Source: JBDREF01 sp043820045 | GTDB lineage: Bacteria; Planctomycetota; Phycisphaerae; Sedimentisphaerales; Anaerobacaceae | Reading direction: 5' to 3' | NCBI GenBank assembly: GCA_043820045.1 | Contig: JBDREF010000269.1 | Span: 1-21,887, forward strand | DNA: 21,887 nt | In this document: positions 7,106 to 14,940 of the stretch, piece after piece | Position numbering within the stretch: position 1 is the stretch's first letter | How the letters are laid out: each line of letters starts with the position of its first letter | Notes under the pieces: model-generated | Told to the model about the DNA's origin: nothing | Databases searched by the model: none | Seen by the model: only the letters and a program-made list of their open reading frames with translations | Position numbers and translations under genes: made by a program

Positions 7106-8167
7106 GTGCCTGAGAGAATAATCGCTTACATTGACGGAGGCAGCAGAGGCAACCCCGGCCCGGCCGCCGCCGCTTTCGTCCTGAACGATGGTGCCGGGAA
7201 ACAACTTAAGGCAAAAGCCTTCGTCTTGGGCAGGGCCACCAACAACGTGGCCGAATATACGGGCCTCGTTAAGGCCGTGGAAGCTGCGATAGAAATCGGC
7301 GTCGAGACGCTGACCGTTTTCAGCGACAGCGAGCTGCTCGTCAGGCAGATCAACGGCCAGTATAAGGTCAAGAGCGAGCTAATCCGGCCTCTCTTCGAGC
7401 AGGCAGTCAGCCTGCTCGGACAACTCAATAGCTGGAAAGTGCAGCACGTCCTCAGAGAGAAAAACCAGCAGGCCGACGGACTCGTCAACCAGGCCCTGGA
7501 CCTCGGACATGATGTCGAGAGCACACCGAAACGCGCCGCGAAAAAGACGAAACCGATACGGCTCGGCGTGCTGATCAGCGGCGGTGGCACGACGCTGATC
7601 AATATCCTCGACTACATCAAGCGGGGTCGGCTGAATGCCGAGGTGGCTGTCGTAATAAGCTCGCGTTCGGAGGTAGCCGGCGTGGAGAGGACAAGAAATG
7701 CCGGCCTGGACGTAAAGATTGTCCGCAAGAAAGACTACTCCGACATCAATGAATTCAGCGGGCGGATTGAGGAAGTGTTCGTTGCGGCGAAAGTTGACCT
7801 CGTCGTCCAGGGCGGCTGGCTCTGCCTGTGGAAAATACCCGCACGATACGAGCATCGAGTGATGAACATCCACCCGGCTTTGCTGCCCAGCTTCGGCGGC
7901 CAGGGTATGTGGGGGCATCACGTCCATGAGGCGGTGCTAAAAGCAGGATGCAAAATAAGCGGCTGCACAGTGCACTTCTGTACAAACGAATACGACAAGG
8001 GGCCGATAATTGTCCAGCGAGCGTGTGAGGCCAGGAGCGACGACACAGCCGACACATTAGCCGCCAGAGTCTTCGAGCAGGAATGTATAGCCTATCCGCA
8101 AGCCATAAATCTCTTCGCCGAAGGCAAGCTATCCGTTAAAGACGGCGTTGCGAGAATACGTTCCTGA
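7106..8167 (+). CDS. Fusion of RNase HI and phosphoribosylglycinamide formyltransferase (PurN)
   Basis: 353 residues from a GTG at 7106, chosen because GGAG lies eight bases upstream and the RNase H fold begins at once. RNase HI part (about 3-135): acidic residues D10 (YIDGGSRGNPG), E50 (NNVAEYTG), D74 (VFSDSELL) and D124 (QQADGLVNQAL). A Lys-rich linker covers about 137-150. PurN part (about 151-345): nucleotide loop GVLISGGGTT, then the catalytic N254 and H256 (MNIHPALLP) and D297 (EYDKGPII), as in E. coli N106/H108/D144. RNase HI cuts RNA in RNA-DNA hybrids; PurN formylates GAR in purine synthesis. The frame is continuous with no stop between domains. No biochemical link between the two activities is known to me. 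Confidence 0.85.
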   Translation: MPERIIAYIDGGSRGNPGPAAAAFVLNDGAGKQLKAKAFVLGRATNNVAEYTGLVKAVEAAIEIGVETLTVFSDSELLVRQINGQYKVKSELIRPLFEQAVSLLGQLNSWKVQHVLREKNQQADGLVNQALDLGHDVESTPKRAAKKTKPIRLGVLISGGGTTLINILDYIKRGRLNAEVAVVISSRSEVAGVERTRNAGLDVKIVRKKDYSDINEFSGRIEEVFVAAKVDLVVQGGWLCLWKIPARYEHRVMNIHPALLPSFGGQGMWGHHVHEAVLKAGCKISGCTVHFCTNEYDKGPIIVQRACEARSDDTADTLAARVFEQECIAYPQAINLFAEGKLSVKDGVARIRS

Positions 8168-8168
8168 A

Positions 8169-10676
8169 TCAGCTCTTGTCGCTGTGCGAGACGGCAGGTT
8201 CGCTTTCCTTGGGCTCGGGTACTTCTTCACCCTCAAGCTTCAAATGCTCTTCGTCCTGCACGTCAACCTTGATAAGGTTCTTGCCTTTGAACTTGCCCCC
8301 CAAGACAGCCTCGGAAAGAGGGTCTTCAATATAGTGCTCGATCGCCCTTCGCAGAGGCCTGGCGCCGAATTCAGGATTGTAACCTTTGTCGATCAGGAAC
8401 TCTTTGGCCTGTTCGCTCAGTTCCAGTCTCAGGCCATGCTCGGTCAGACGCTTGAACACTTTTGCAAGCTCGTAGTCAACAATGGTCTGCAGATCCTCTC
8501 GCGTCAACGCCTGGAAGACTATGGTGTCATCGACGCGGTTGAGGAATTCGGGTCTGAAGTGACGCTCCACTTCCTTCTGAAGGATATCCTTCATTTTCTC
8601 GTAATTCGCTTCAGGGCTCTTCTTGCCGAAGCCGAAGCCGGACTGATTCTTGATCAGATCGGCGCCGATGTTGCTGGTCATAATAAGAATGATGTTCTTG
8701 AAGTCAACGCTTCTTCCAAAGCTGTCGGTCAGCCGACCCTCGTCCATAATCTGCAAGAGAATGTTGTACACGTCCGGATGGGCCTTTTCTATTTCATCCA
8801 GAAGCAGCACGGCATAGGGGCGTCTTCTAATCCTCTCGGTCAATTGTCCGCCTTCTTCATACCCGACATACCCGGGAGGAGCCCCCACCAGGCGGCTGAC
8901 ATTGTGCTTCTCCATGAACTCGCTCATATCCAGCCGAATCAGAGAATTCCTGTCGCTGAACAGGAACTCGGCGAGCACCTGTGCGAGCAATGTTTTGCCG
9001 ACGCCGCTGGGCCCGAGGAATATGAAGCATCCCATCGGACGATTGGGGTCTTTCAGGCCGCTTCTGCTGCGCCTGACCGCCTTGGCCACTGCGCTGATTG
9101 CCTCGTCCTGCGAAGCAACCGTCTTGTGCAGCTCGATCTCAAGCTCCAACAGTCTTTGCGTTTCCCTCTTCTCCAGTTTGGTCAACGGCACGCCCGTCAT
9201 GTTGCTGACAACCTCAGCGATGATTTCCGTATCCACCACGCCGGTTGACTCCTTGTTTTCCTCGTACCAGCTTTTGTGCATCTGGGTCTTATCATCCAGA
9301 AGCTGCTGGGCCTCGTCTCTCAAGGCCGCCGCGCGTTCGTAGTCTGCGTTTCTGACCGCCTCATCCTTTTCCCTTTGCAGCTTCTCTATTTTCTCCTCTA
9401 TCTGCGTCAAATCCGGCGGAGGAGTCATATTCTTAAGCCGGACTCTCGCGCCGGCCTCGTCAATGACGTCGATAGCCTTGTCCGGAAGGCATCTGCCGGT
9501 GATGTACCGCGTCGATAACTCGATCGCCTGATAAAGTGCCTCGTCTGTAAACCGAACCCTGTGGTGGGCCTCGTAGCGGTCCTGCAGTCCCCTGAGTATG
9601 TCCAGGGTCTCATCCTTCGAAGGCGACTCGACGATTATCGTCTGGAACCGTCTCTCGAGAGCCCCGTCCTTCTCGATGTACTTTCTGTACTCGTCAAGAG
9701 TCGTCGCACCTATGCACTGGACTTCTCCCCTGGCGAGTGCGGGTTTGAGCACGTTCGAAGCGTCGATAGCGCCTTCGGCTCCGCCGGCTCCTACGAGCGT
9801 GTGAAGCTCGTCAACGAACAGCACAACGTTCTTGGCCCTTTTGACCTCGTTAATTACGGCCTTTATTCTCTCTTCGAACTGGCCGCGATACTTCGTGCCT
9901 GCTACCATCATTGCCAGATCGAGCACGACCATCCGCTTGTCCTTGAGGATTTCCGGCACCTGATTCTTGATTATCTGCTGGCTGAGGCCTTCGACAATGG
10001 CGGTCTTGCCTACACCCGCCTCGCCCAGGAGGACCGGGTTGTTTTTCGTACGCCGGCACAGTATCTGGATCAACCGTTCAATCTCGGCTTTTCTGCCGAT
10101 AACAGGGTCCAGCTCACCGTTGGCCGCCAACTGGGTAAGGTCTCTTCCGAAACTATCCAGCGCAGGAGTCTTGCTCTTTGCCTTACGCCCCACCGTCGGG
10201 GCCATCTTCATCCCGAGGGCCGCCGGGCCGTCCTCGACTCCGGCCCCCAGAAGATTCAGCACCTCCTGGCGCACGTCTTCAAGCTTCAGACCCAGATTCA
10301 TAAGAACCTGGGCGGCTATGCCCTCGCTCTCGCGCAGCAGACCCAACAGTATGTGTTCGGTCCCCACGTAGTTGTGGTTAAGCGACCGGGCCTCTTCTAT
10401 TGCGTACTCGATAACCTTCTTGGCACGCGGTGTCTGCGGCAGCTTGCCCATCGTGACCATATCCGGGCCGCTCTTGACAAGTTTTTCAACCTCAAGCCGC
10501 AATTTTTTTATGTCAACATCAAGATTCTTCAGGACCGTCGCACCAACCCCACTGCCTTCTTTGACCAGGCCGAGAAGTATGTGTTCGGTCCCTATGTATT
10601 CGTGATTGAATCGCTGCGCCTCCTGATTGGCCAGCGCCATAACCTTACGCGCACGGTCTGTAAAACGCTCAAACAT
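8169..10676 (-). CDS. clpC: ClpC-type AAA+ unfoldase, ATPase subunit of the Clp protease
   Basis: 835 residues. Two Clp-N repeats (about 3-145) each carry GTEHILLGL. The first AAA+ module has Walker A GEAGVGKT (218-225) and Walker B VVLFVDE (284-290). The middle region at about 424-460 is a UVR-like helix with Asp-Tyr-Glu-Arg-Ala-Ala, typical of ClpC rather than ClpA or ClpB. The second AAA+ module has GPSGVGKT (555-562) and YAVLLLDEIEKAHPDV. ClpC unfolds substrates with ATP and feeds ClpP; adaptors bind the N and middle domains. GGAG lies six bases before the ATG. No McsA/McsB or CtsR gene is adjacent. The stop is one base from the stop of the convergent RNase HI-PurN gene. Confidence 0.95.
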   Translation of the reverse strand: MFERFTDRARKVMALANQEAQRFNHEYIGTEHILLGLVKEGSGVGATVLKNLDVDIKKLRLEVEKLVKSGPDMVTMGKLPQTPRAKKVIEYAIEEARSLNHNYVGTEHILLGLLRESEGIAAQVLMNLGLKLEDVRQEVLNLLGAGVEDGPAALGMKMAPTVGRKAKSKTPALDSFGRDLTQLAANGELDPVIGRKAEIERLIQILCRRTKNNPVLLGEAGVGKTAIVEGLSQQIIKNQVPEILKDKRMVVLDLAMMVAGTKYRGQFEERIKAVINEVKRAKNVVLFVDELHTLVGAGGAEGAIDASNVLKPALARGEVQCIGATTLDEYRKYIEKDGALERRFQTIIVESPSKDETLDILRGLQDRYEAHHRVRFTDEALYQAIELSTRYITGRCLPDKAIDVIDEAGARVRLKNMTPPPDLTQIEEKIEKLQREKDEAVRNADYERAAALRDEAQQLLDDKTQMHKSWYEENKESTGVVDTEIIAEVVSNMTGVPLTKLEKRETQRLLELEIELHKTVASQDEAISAVAKAVRRSRSGLKDPNRPMGCFIFLGPSGVGKTLLAQVLAEFLFSDRNSLIRLDMSEFMEKHNVSRLVGAPPGYVGYEEGGQLTERIRRRPYAVLLLDEIEKAHPDVYNILLQIMDEGRLTDSFGRSVDFKNIILIMTSNIGADLIKNQSGFGFGKKSPEANYEKMKDILQKEVERHFRPEFLNRVDDTIVFQALTREDLQTIVDYELAKVFKRLTEHGLRLELSEQAKEFLIDKGYNPEFGARPLRRAIEHYIEDPLSEAVLGGKFKGKNLIKVDVQDEEHLKLEGEEVPEPKESEPAVSHSDKS

Positions 10677-10791
10677 CTGTTACTCCGAAATTTATATACA
10701 GAAAGAATCAGAACCTGCCCGTGCCGTTCATAGACAGAAGTCGGCGTGTTACGGCCAATGGGCAACAAATACCACACTGTTCTGCGTTCAT

Positions 10792-10819
10792 ATTATATCG
10801 ACCTCAGGCTGCCTGTCAA
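10792..10819 (-). promoter_or_regulatory. Consensus sigma-70 promoter for clpC
   Basis: On the minus strand TTGACA (plus 10814-10819) and TATAAT (plus 10792-10797) are both perfect, with a 16-bp spacer. Transcription would start near 10785 and give clpC a leader of about 110 nt. Confidence 0.7.
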
Positions 10820-11141
10820 ACAGGCGGAATACGCTAACCAATCTTTTTCGGGCTGGGATCTCATATTTCTATATGCCCGAAGCTGGACTGATGTTCATTT
10901 CCGGCCCAGCGATTTTCTTGTACCCCGATTTCATCGGCAAAAAAAGCCGCCGACTTTCCAAGTGCTTGGATAAAAATGTGGGTTTTACGCGTAGGAAAAG
11001 GGCATCTCAGGGTCCGGACCGGAGCAGAAACACTGCGAGCACTTCAGATAACAGAGATTTCGAGAATTCTGCGCTCGCAAATCCGGGCTCAATAGGTGAG
11101 TAAAAAGCCTGCGGGTCTTGAAAATAACTGATATGAGGTTT

Positions 11142-11206
11142 ACAGGCCTAACCTCGGACAGTGCATTCGCTTAAAAGCGACGCTAACGGCGCATGATCAG
11201 GCCTGT
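11142..11206. ncRNA. 65-nt inverted-repeat element, possible structured RNA
   Basis: ACAGGCCT (11142-11149) pairs perfectly with AGGCCTGT (11199-11206). Inside lies a second hairpin, CGCT-TAAA-AGCG (11168-11179), and a further weak CGC/GCG pairing. No T-run follows on either strand, so it is not an ordinary terminator. It lies 40 nt downstream of the coiled-coil gene stop. No known RNA family is recognised and the coding strand is undetermined. Confidence 0.3.
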
Positions 11207-11246
11207 TATGATTCTTTAATATGCCTTCGCAGCTGGCGTTCTTACA

Positions 11247-11507
11247 TCAGCCCGCATTTTCCTCAAGCAGCTTCCTGAGATACTGATTTTCCCGGCGAGT
11301 TGCTTCAAGATCGAAGACCTGGTACTTAATGCATACCCTCAGGTAATCCAGCGATTCCTGCAGGCTACTGATGCTCTTCTCGAGCTTCTTGCGATTTGCC
11401 TGCGCTTGTTCGGCGAGCTTGGCCAGTTTCCTGTGTTGCGGATCGGCTGCCTCTCCAAATTCCTTGACTAATTCGTTGAGCTTGTCTTCCAGGTTTGTCT
11501 CATCCAT
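11247..11507 (-). CDS. Small coiled-coil protein of unknown function
   Basis: 86 residues from the ATG at 11507, which has GAGAGGAGAG about seven bases upstream; a GTG 42 nt earlier has no comparable site. The protein is charged and almost wholly helical: a first helix (about 5-18), then a long heptad-like region (about 24-82) ending in LEATRRENQYLRKLLEE. One Cys and no transmembrane or metal motif. It could be a dimerising scaffold or a small regulator; I do not recognise the family. It stands alone on the minus strand. Confidence 0.7.
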   Translation of the reverse strand: MDETNLEDKLNELVKEFGEAADPQHRKLAKLAEQAQANRKKLEKSISSLQESLDYLRVCIKYQVFDLEATRRENQYLRKLLEENAG

Positions 11508-12128
11508 CACACCGCTCTCCTCTCGAACGCGCTTTCCGTTTCCTGTCACCCATATATAATGTGCAGAAGCCCCCCGAAGCCTCTAATGAAGTACTAATAC
11601 AGCAAAACCCGTGCCCGGAGGCTAAAAAGCCGGTTTTCCGTCAAAATTTGCGTTTTGGAGCTTGAAAACAGACCGTAAGGACGACTTCGTGTGTCGGCTT
11701 TGTCTTTTGTTTCTATTCTCCGAAAAACAGCCGTTATATTGATTGAAACTGCGCGTTGTTGTAGATAAACATGACGAAGTTGGCTACATAATGCCGCCGC
11801 ATATAACAACTGAATTGAATAACAGTTAGGTTGGCGTTGATTATTGTAAACATTCCCGTTGATTGCAGTAGTCAATAACGCCCTCATTGTCTGGCAGACA
11901 CGGCTCTGCGGTTCCGCTCGGGTCGGTACTCTGCCCCGGACATTTTGCATACATGCAAGGTGTTTCTTATGCTTTAAATTGCCGGGGGAATGAGGCGAAA
12001 CCGGCTCTCGGTATGCATTCGTTTTTCGGGCTGGACCCGAAGAGCCATGGAACTAACCAGGTACAACCCGGCGATGTCAGTATGTTTGCCGCATGTTGGC
12101 CGGGAGGAACAAAAGGTGGGGGTGTAAA
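11508..12128. other. Long non-coding stretch with two short palindromes
   Basis: About 620 nt with no convincing gene. A minus-strand frame at 11594..11950 and a plus-strand frame at 11887..12132 are open but lack SD sequences and look unlike protein. Two inverted repeats, TGTCTG-G-CAGACA (11888-11900) and TTGCAT-AC-ATGCAA (11945-11958), could be regulator binding sites for the small plus-strand gene at 12129. Confidence 0.4.
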
Positions 12129-12287
12129 ATGAACACAAAAGAGACCAAAAGAGAAATAGAGCAGTTAAAAGGCCAGTTGAAGGCTACTCATAAGCAAAAT
12201 GATTTCCGCCTTCTCAAGATGGCGTTCGTCCTGGCCATTCTGGCGATAGCCGCAGGCATCATGTACGGCAAAATCCAACTGTGGTAA
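12129..12287 (+). CDS. Small single-pass membrane protein (52 aa)
   Basis: The ATG at 12129 follows AGGTGGGGGTG by a few bases. Residues 1-28 are Lys/Glu/Gln-rich and helical; residues about 31-46 (MAFVLAILAIAAGIMYG) form one transmembrane helix, leaving a very short tail. The positive N-terminus suggests the charged part stays in the cytoplasm. Function unknown. It is isolated on the plus strand. Confidence 0.6.
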   Translation: MNTKETKREIEQLKGQLKATHKQNDFRLLKMAFVLAILAIAAGIMYGKIQLW

Positions 12288-12475
12288 TGCTACACTTGCG
12301 CGCAGCTTGCTATCTGTTCGGCCGTGTCGGCTCTGGCGCAATTACAGGGCCTCTGTGCCCCCTCTCGCAGCAAAGATGGGATGGCGGCATCAGGTCGGCT
12401 CCAAGCTGAGGTACGCACAGCCGAGCAAGGTCCTTTGGCTTGCGGTCTGAGCCTTTTCGGACCAAAACCCGGTTT

Positions 12476-12841
12476 TCAGAGATCAAACACCTCCTCGTCC
12501 TCCTCCTGCCACGCAGGATCCACGATGCACAAGAATACCAGGTCTGAACTTCCCATGTTCTCAATGTATTGAGTCGAATGCGGGGGAATATAGACGGCGC
12601 ATTCCGGACCGACTTCAAAGACATCTTCGTCTATGTGCATCAGCCCGTGCCCGGCGATTAGGTAGTACACCTCTGAAGACTTGAGTTTATGCGGCCTGGT
12701 CTGCTGGCCCGGCAGGACCTTCGCACGGGCAAGGCTGTAACGGATTTGCAGGGCCGTTTTGTCGGGATGCAGCAGCTCGCGCAAGATTGAGCCGTCGCCG
12801 GCTATGAACTCTTCGCAGTCTGCCAAGCGTCTAACGAACAT
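12476..12841 (-). CDS. Small cupin-domain protein
   Basis: 121 residues from the ATG at 12841, preceded by GGAGG at about seven bases; the nucleoside transporter stops two bases before this start, so translation is probably coupled. Cupin motif 1 is the RPHKLKSSEVYYLIAGHG region (His and Glu ligands) and motif 2 is ECAVYIPPHSTQYIEN (His). The C-terminus is a run of acidic residues. The fold resembles small mannose-6-phosphate isomerase-like cupins that bind a metal and a sugar or small acid. Its tight coupling to a transporter suggests a role with the imported compound, but no reaction can be named. Confidence 0.82.
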   Translation of the reverse strand: MFVRRLADCEEFIAGDGSILRELLHPDKTALQIRYSLARAKVLPGQQTRPHKLKSSEVYYLIAGHGLMHIDEDVFEVGPECAVYIPPHSTQYIENMGSSDLVFLCIVDPAWQEEDEEVFDL

Positions 12842-12843
12842 GA

Positions 12844-14154
12844 TTATCCTCCGAGGAGTATCGAACCTTCCGTAAAAAACGTTCCGGCGACGCAAGCGGT
12901 CAAGAGGCAAGCTAAAGTCGCAGCCAGAAGCGCCCGAAGCGCTACTGTTCCAATATTGCCCGCTTTGCTGGGAGCCAGCGCACAGACCCCTCCGACAAAA
13001 ATGGCCATAGACGCCAGATGCGCAAAACCGCACAAGGCATAGGTGGCGATCACCGCCGAACGCGGGTGCTGCAATAGACCCTGCTCAAGGGCCGCCGCCA
13101 AATCCTTGTAAGCAACAACTTCAGTTACAATCACGCGCTCGCCGATAATCCGGGAAATTACACCTGCGTCAGACGGCGGAACACCCAGGACCAGCGTCAC
13201 CGGATAAAAGATGTAACCGATAATTGCCTTCAGGGACCATTGACCCTCGAAGCCGAAAAGCACATGCACTCTCGCCCCTAAGGCGGATAACAGCAGGTCA
13301 ACGAGCGAGATCAGACCCAATACGGCGATGAGCAGCGCCACGATTCCGACGATCATCCTTACCCCGGCATTCGCTGCGTTGATAATCGCTTCGAACAGGC
13401 TCTTTTCCTTTTCGTAAAACGGTCGGACATGCACACCTAAGGTCTGCGGGCTCTCGCCTTCGGGGAAGATGATCTTGGACATAGCCAGCGCTGCCGGCGC
13501 CGAGAGCAGCGACGCCGAGACCAAATGTCCGGCTATCGCAGGAAATTGCGGCCTCAAACTGAACACATAGAGCGCCAGTACGTTGGAGGCGACCGTAGCC
13601 ATCCCTGCGGTCAGAATAGTACACATTTCGGAACTCGTCGTTGCGGCCAGATACGGCTTAACCGTAAGAGTCGATTCAATCCCCACAAAGATATTGCTCG
13701 CCGCCACAAGCGATTCGGCGCCGGATATCCTCATCAGCCTGGTGAACACATAGGCAAAGCCCCGGATGACCAAAGGCATTATGCCGAAGTAGTAGAGAAT
13801 TGCGATCAGAGAAGAAAAGAAGATGATCGTCGGGAACGCCTGAAAGGCTAATATGAATCCGAGCGATTTCTCCCCCGCCTCATTTGTCTGCCCCGGTGCC
13901 AGAGCCAGCGGGCCGAATACGAACCTTGACCCGGCAGACGCAGAGTCCAGAACTTTCACGACCACGTCATTGACGACCCGGAACACCTCGGCCCCGGCGG
14001 GAACGACAAAGATGAATAAGGCAATCAGTAACTGTAGCCCAATCCCCCATCCTATCACCCTCCAGTTCATATTCTTCCGGTCGCAGGATAATACCCACGC
14101 AAGACCGATCAGAACGAATATCCCGCAGAAACTGACAAGATTGTAAATGTCCAT
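12844..14154 (-). CDS. Concentrative nucleoside transporter (CNT/NupC family), divergent binding site
   Basis: 436 residues with many hydrophobic helices across the inner membrane. Family blocks are clear: FVFGPLAL near 78, AFPTIIFFSSLIAILYYFGI near 106-125, GAESLVAASNIFVG near 145-158, GERVIVTEVVAY, and TYALCGFAHLASM. CNT proteins import nucleosides with Na+ or H+. Substrate-site segments differ from the family: the usual GQTEAPL after NIFVG is replaced by GIESTL, the conserved Asn-Glu of NEFVAY is Thr-Glu, and the Asn after CGFA is His. Substrate may therefore be altered. It lies between a PepSY protein (51-nt gap) and a cupin (2-nt gap), as one operon. Confidence 0.88.
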   Translation of the reverse strand: MDIYNLVSFCGIFVLIGLAWVLSCDRKNMNWRVIGWGIGLQLLIALFIFVVPAGAEVFRVVNDVVVKVLDSASAGSRFVFGPLALAPGQTNEAGEKSLGFILAFQAFPTIIFFSSLIAILYYFGIMPLVIRGFAYVFTRLMRISGAESLVAASNIFVGIESTLTVKPYLAATTSSEMCTILTAGMATVASNVLALYVFSLRPQFPAIAGHLVSASLLSAPAALAMSKIIFPEGESPQTLGVHVRPFYEKEKSLFEAIINAANAGVRMIVGIVALLIAVLGLISLVDLLLSALGARVHVLFGFEGQWSLKAIIGYIFYPVTLVLGVPPSDAGVISRIIGERVIVTEVVAYKDLAAALEQGLLQHPRSAVIATYALCGFAHLASMAIFVGGVCALAPSKAGNIGTVALRALLAATLACLLTACVAGTFFTEGSILLGG

Positions 14155-14205
14155 GCCTTATCCCGCTTCAAGTCATGAAAAGTGTCTGTCCGTGTCCGTA
14201 ACGCT

Positions 14206-14832
14206 TCACCTGCAAAAGAGAACCACAAGGCCCAGGAACGACAACAATCCCACGATCAGAGACGCCCAGCCAAGCAAGAGTTTACGACTTCTTCGCCACC
14301 ACAGGTAAACGCCGGAGAAAACCCACAGCCACATCGATACGGCCACGCAATCGACAATTACGGCCCATGCGATATTGACGAAATACGGCTGGATGTATCC
14401 CCCGCGGAAATGCAGGAAATGCATGAGCCTGTAGAACGAGAAAGATTTTTGCTTCTCCACGATAATCTGTGAACGGGGCGGCTGCCAGGTGATACGGTAA
14501 TTCCCCGTTCCGCAAACGCGATTAATGACCATCTGGTTGCGATTGGGTTCGCCCACGATGTTGTGCGCGCCGTCCAGGTCCAGCATTTCCAGGATGGCCC
14601 GGGCCTGCTGCGCTGGCTCGTGGGGAAACATATCATCGGGAACGAAATCGACCTGGCGGACGGTCTCCCAATGCGGCGGCGTCACATTCAACTGTTTGAT
14701 GAGCCATTGATTGTGATTCAGGCAAAACGCGCTCATACCATACACTATCATCCACGGCAACAGGAACAGACCCGTGTACAAATGTATCCAACGCAGCACC
14801 CGATCGGCCTTCAGCAGTTTGCTGTTGTCCAT
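14206..14832 (-). CDS. PepSY-associated transmembrane protein
   Basis: 208 residues. An N-terminal helix (VLRWIHLYTGLFLLPWMIVY) with the RWIH-x-YTG signature of PepSY-TM proteins, an extracytoplasmic middle of about 110 residues, a second RLMHFLHFRGG segment, and two C-terminal helices separated by WWRRSRK. AAGGAG lies eight bases before the ATG. PepSY-TM proteins are often linked to iron or reductase functions at the membrane, but no heme motif beyond scattered His is seen. It heads the operon with the CNT transporter and the cupin. Confidence 0.8.
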   Translation of the reverse strand: MDNSKLLKADRVLRWIHLYTGLFLLPWMIVYGMSAFCLNHNQWLIKQLNVTPPHWETVRQVDFVPDDMFPHEPAQQARAILEMLDLDGAHNIVGEPNRNQMVINRVCGTGNYRITWQPPRSQIIVEKQKSFSFYRLMHFLHFRGGYIQPYFVNIAWAVIVDCVAVSMWLWVFSGVYLWWRRSRKLLLGWASLIVGLLSFLGLVVLFCR

Positions 14833-14940
14833 GTAGATGTCTCCTTAGTCGATGCAGTCGCTCAACATCTGGGCGAAGCAGCCGGTGGAACAGACCATTA
14901 TTCTGCTCTTTGCCCCATTATGCACACAGACGATGCGATA

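Larger units (their letters stand above)
10677..11246. other. Intergenic region upstream of clpC
   Basis: About 570 nt between clpC and the coiled-coil gene, both minus strand. It contains the clpC promoter (10792-10819) and a 65-nt inverted-repeat element (11142-11206). Short inverted repeats such as CCAAG-CA-CTTGG lie near 10958-10970. No gene is convincing here and no CIRCE-like 9-bp heat-shock repeat was seen. Confidence 0.5.

Noticed and set aside
9561..10733. Long plus-strand open frame of 390 codons antisense to clpC
   Set aside because: Mirror frame of a strongly conserved gene; its translation has no family pattern and no start signal.
11594..11950. 118-codon minus-strand frame in the sparse region
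   Set aside because: No SD, irregular composition and no motif; probably chance.
12440..12478. Terminator after the cupin gene or after the small membrane protein
   Set aside because: AAAAC-CCG-GTTTT and GGTCTG/CGGACC pairings exist, but loops are too short or T-runs are lacking on both strands.
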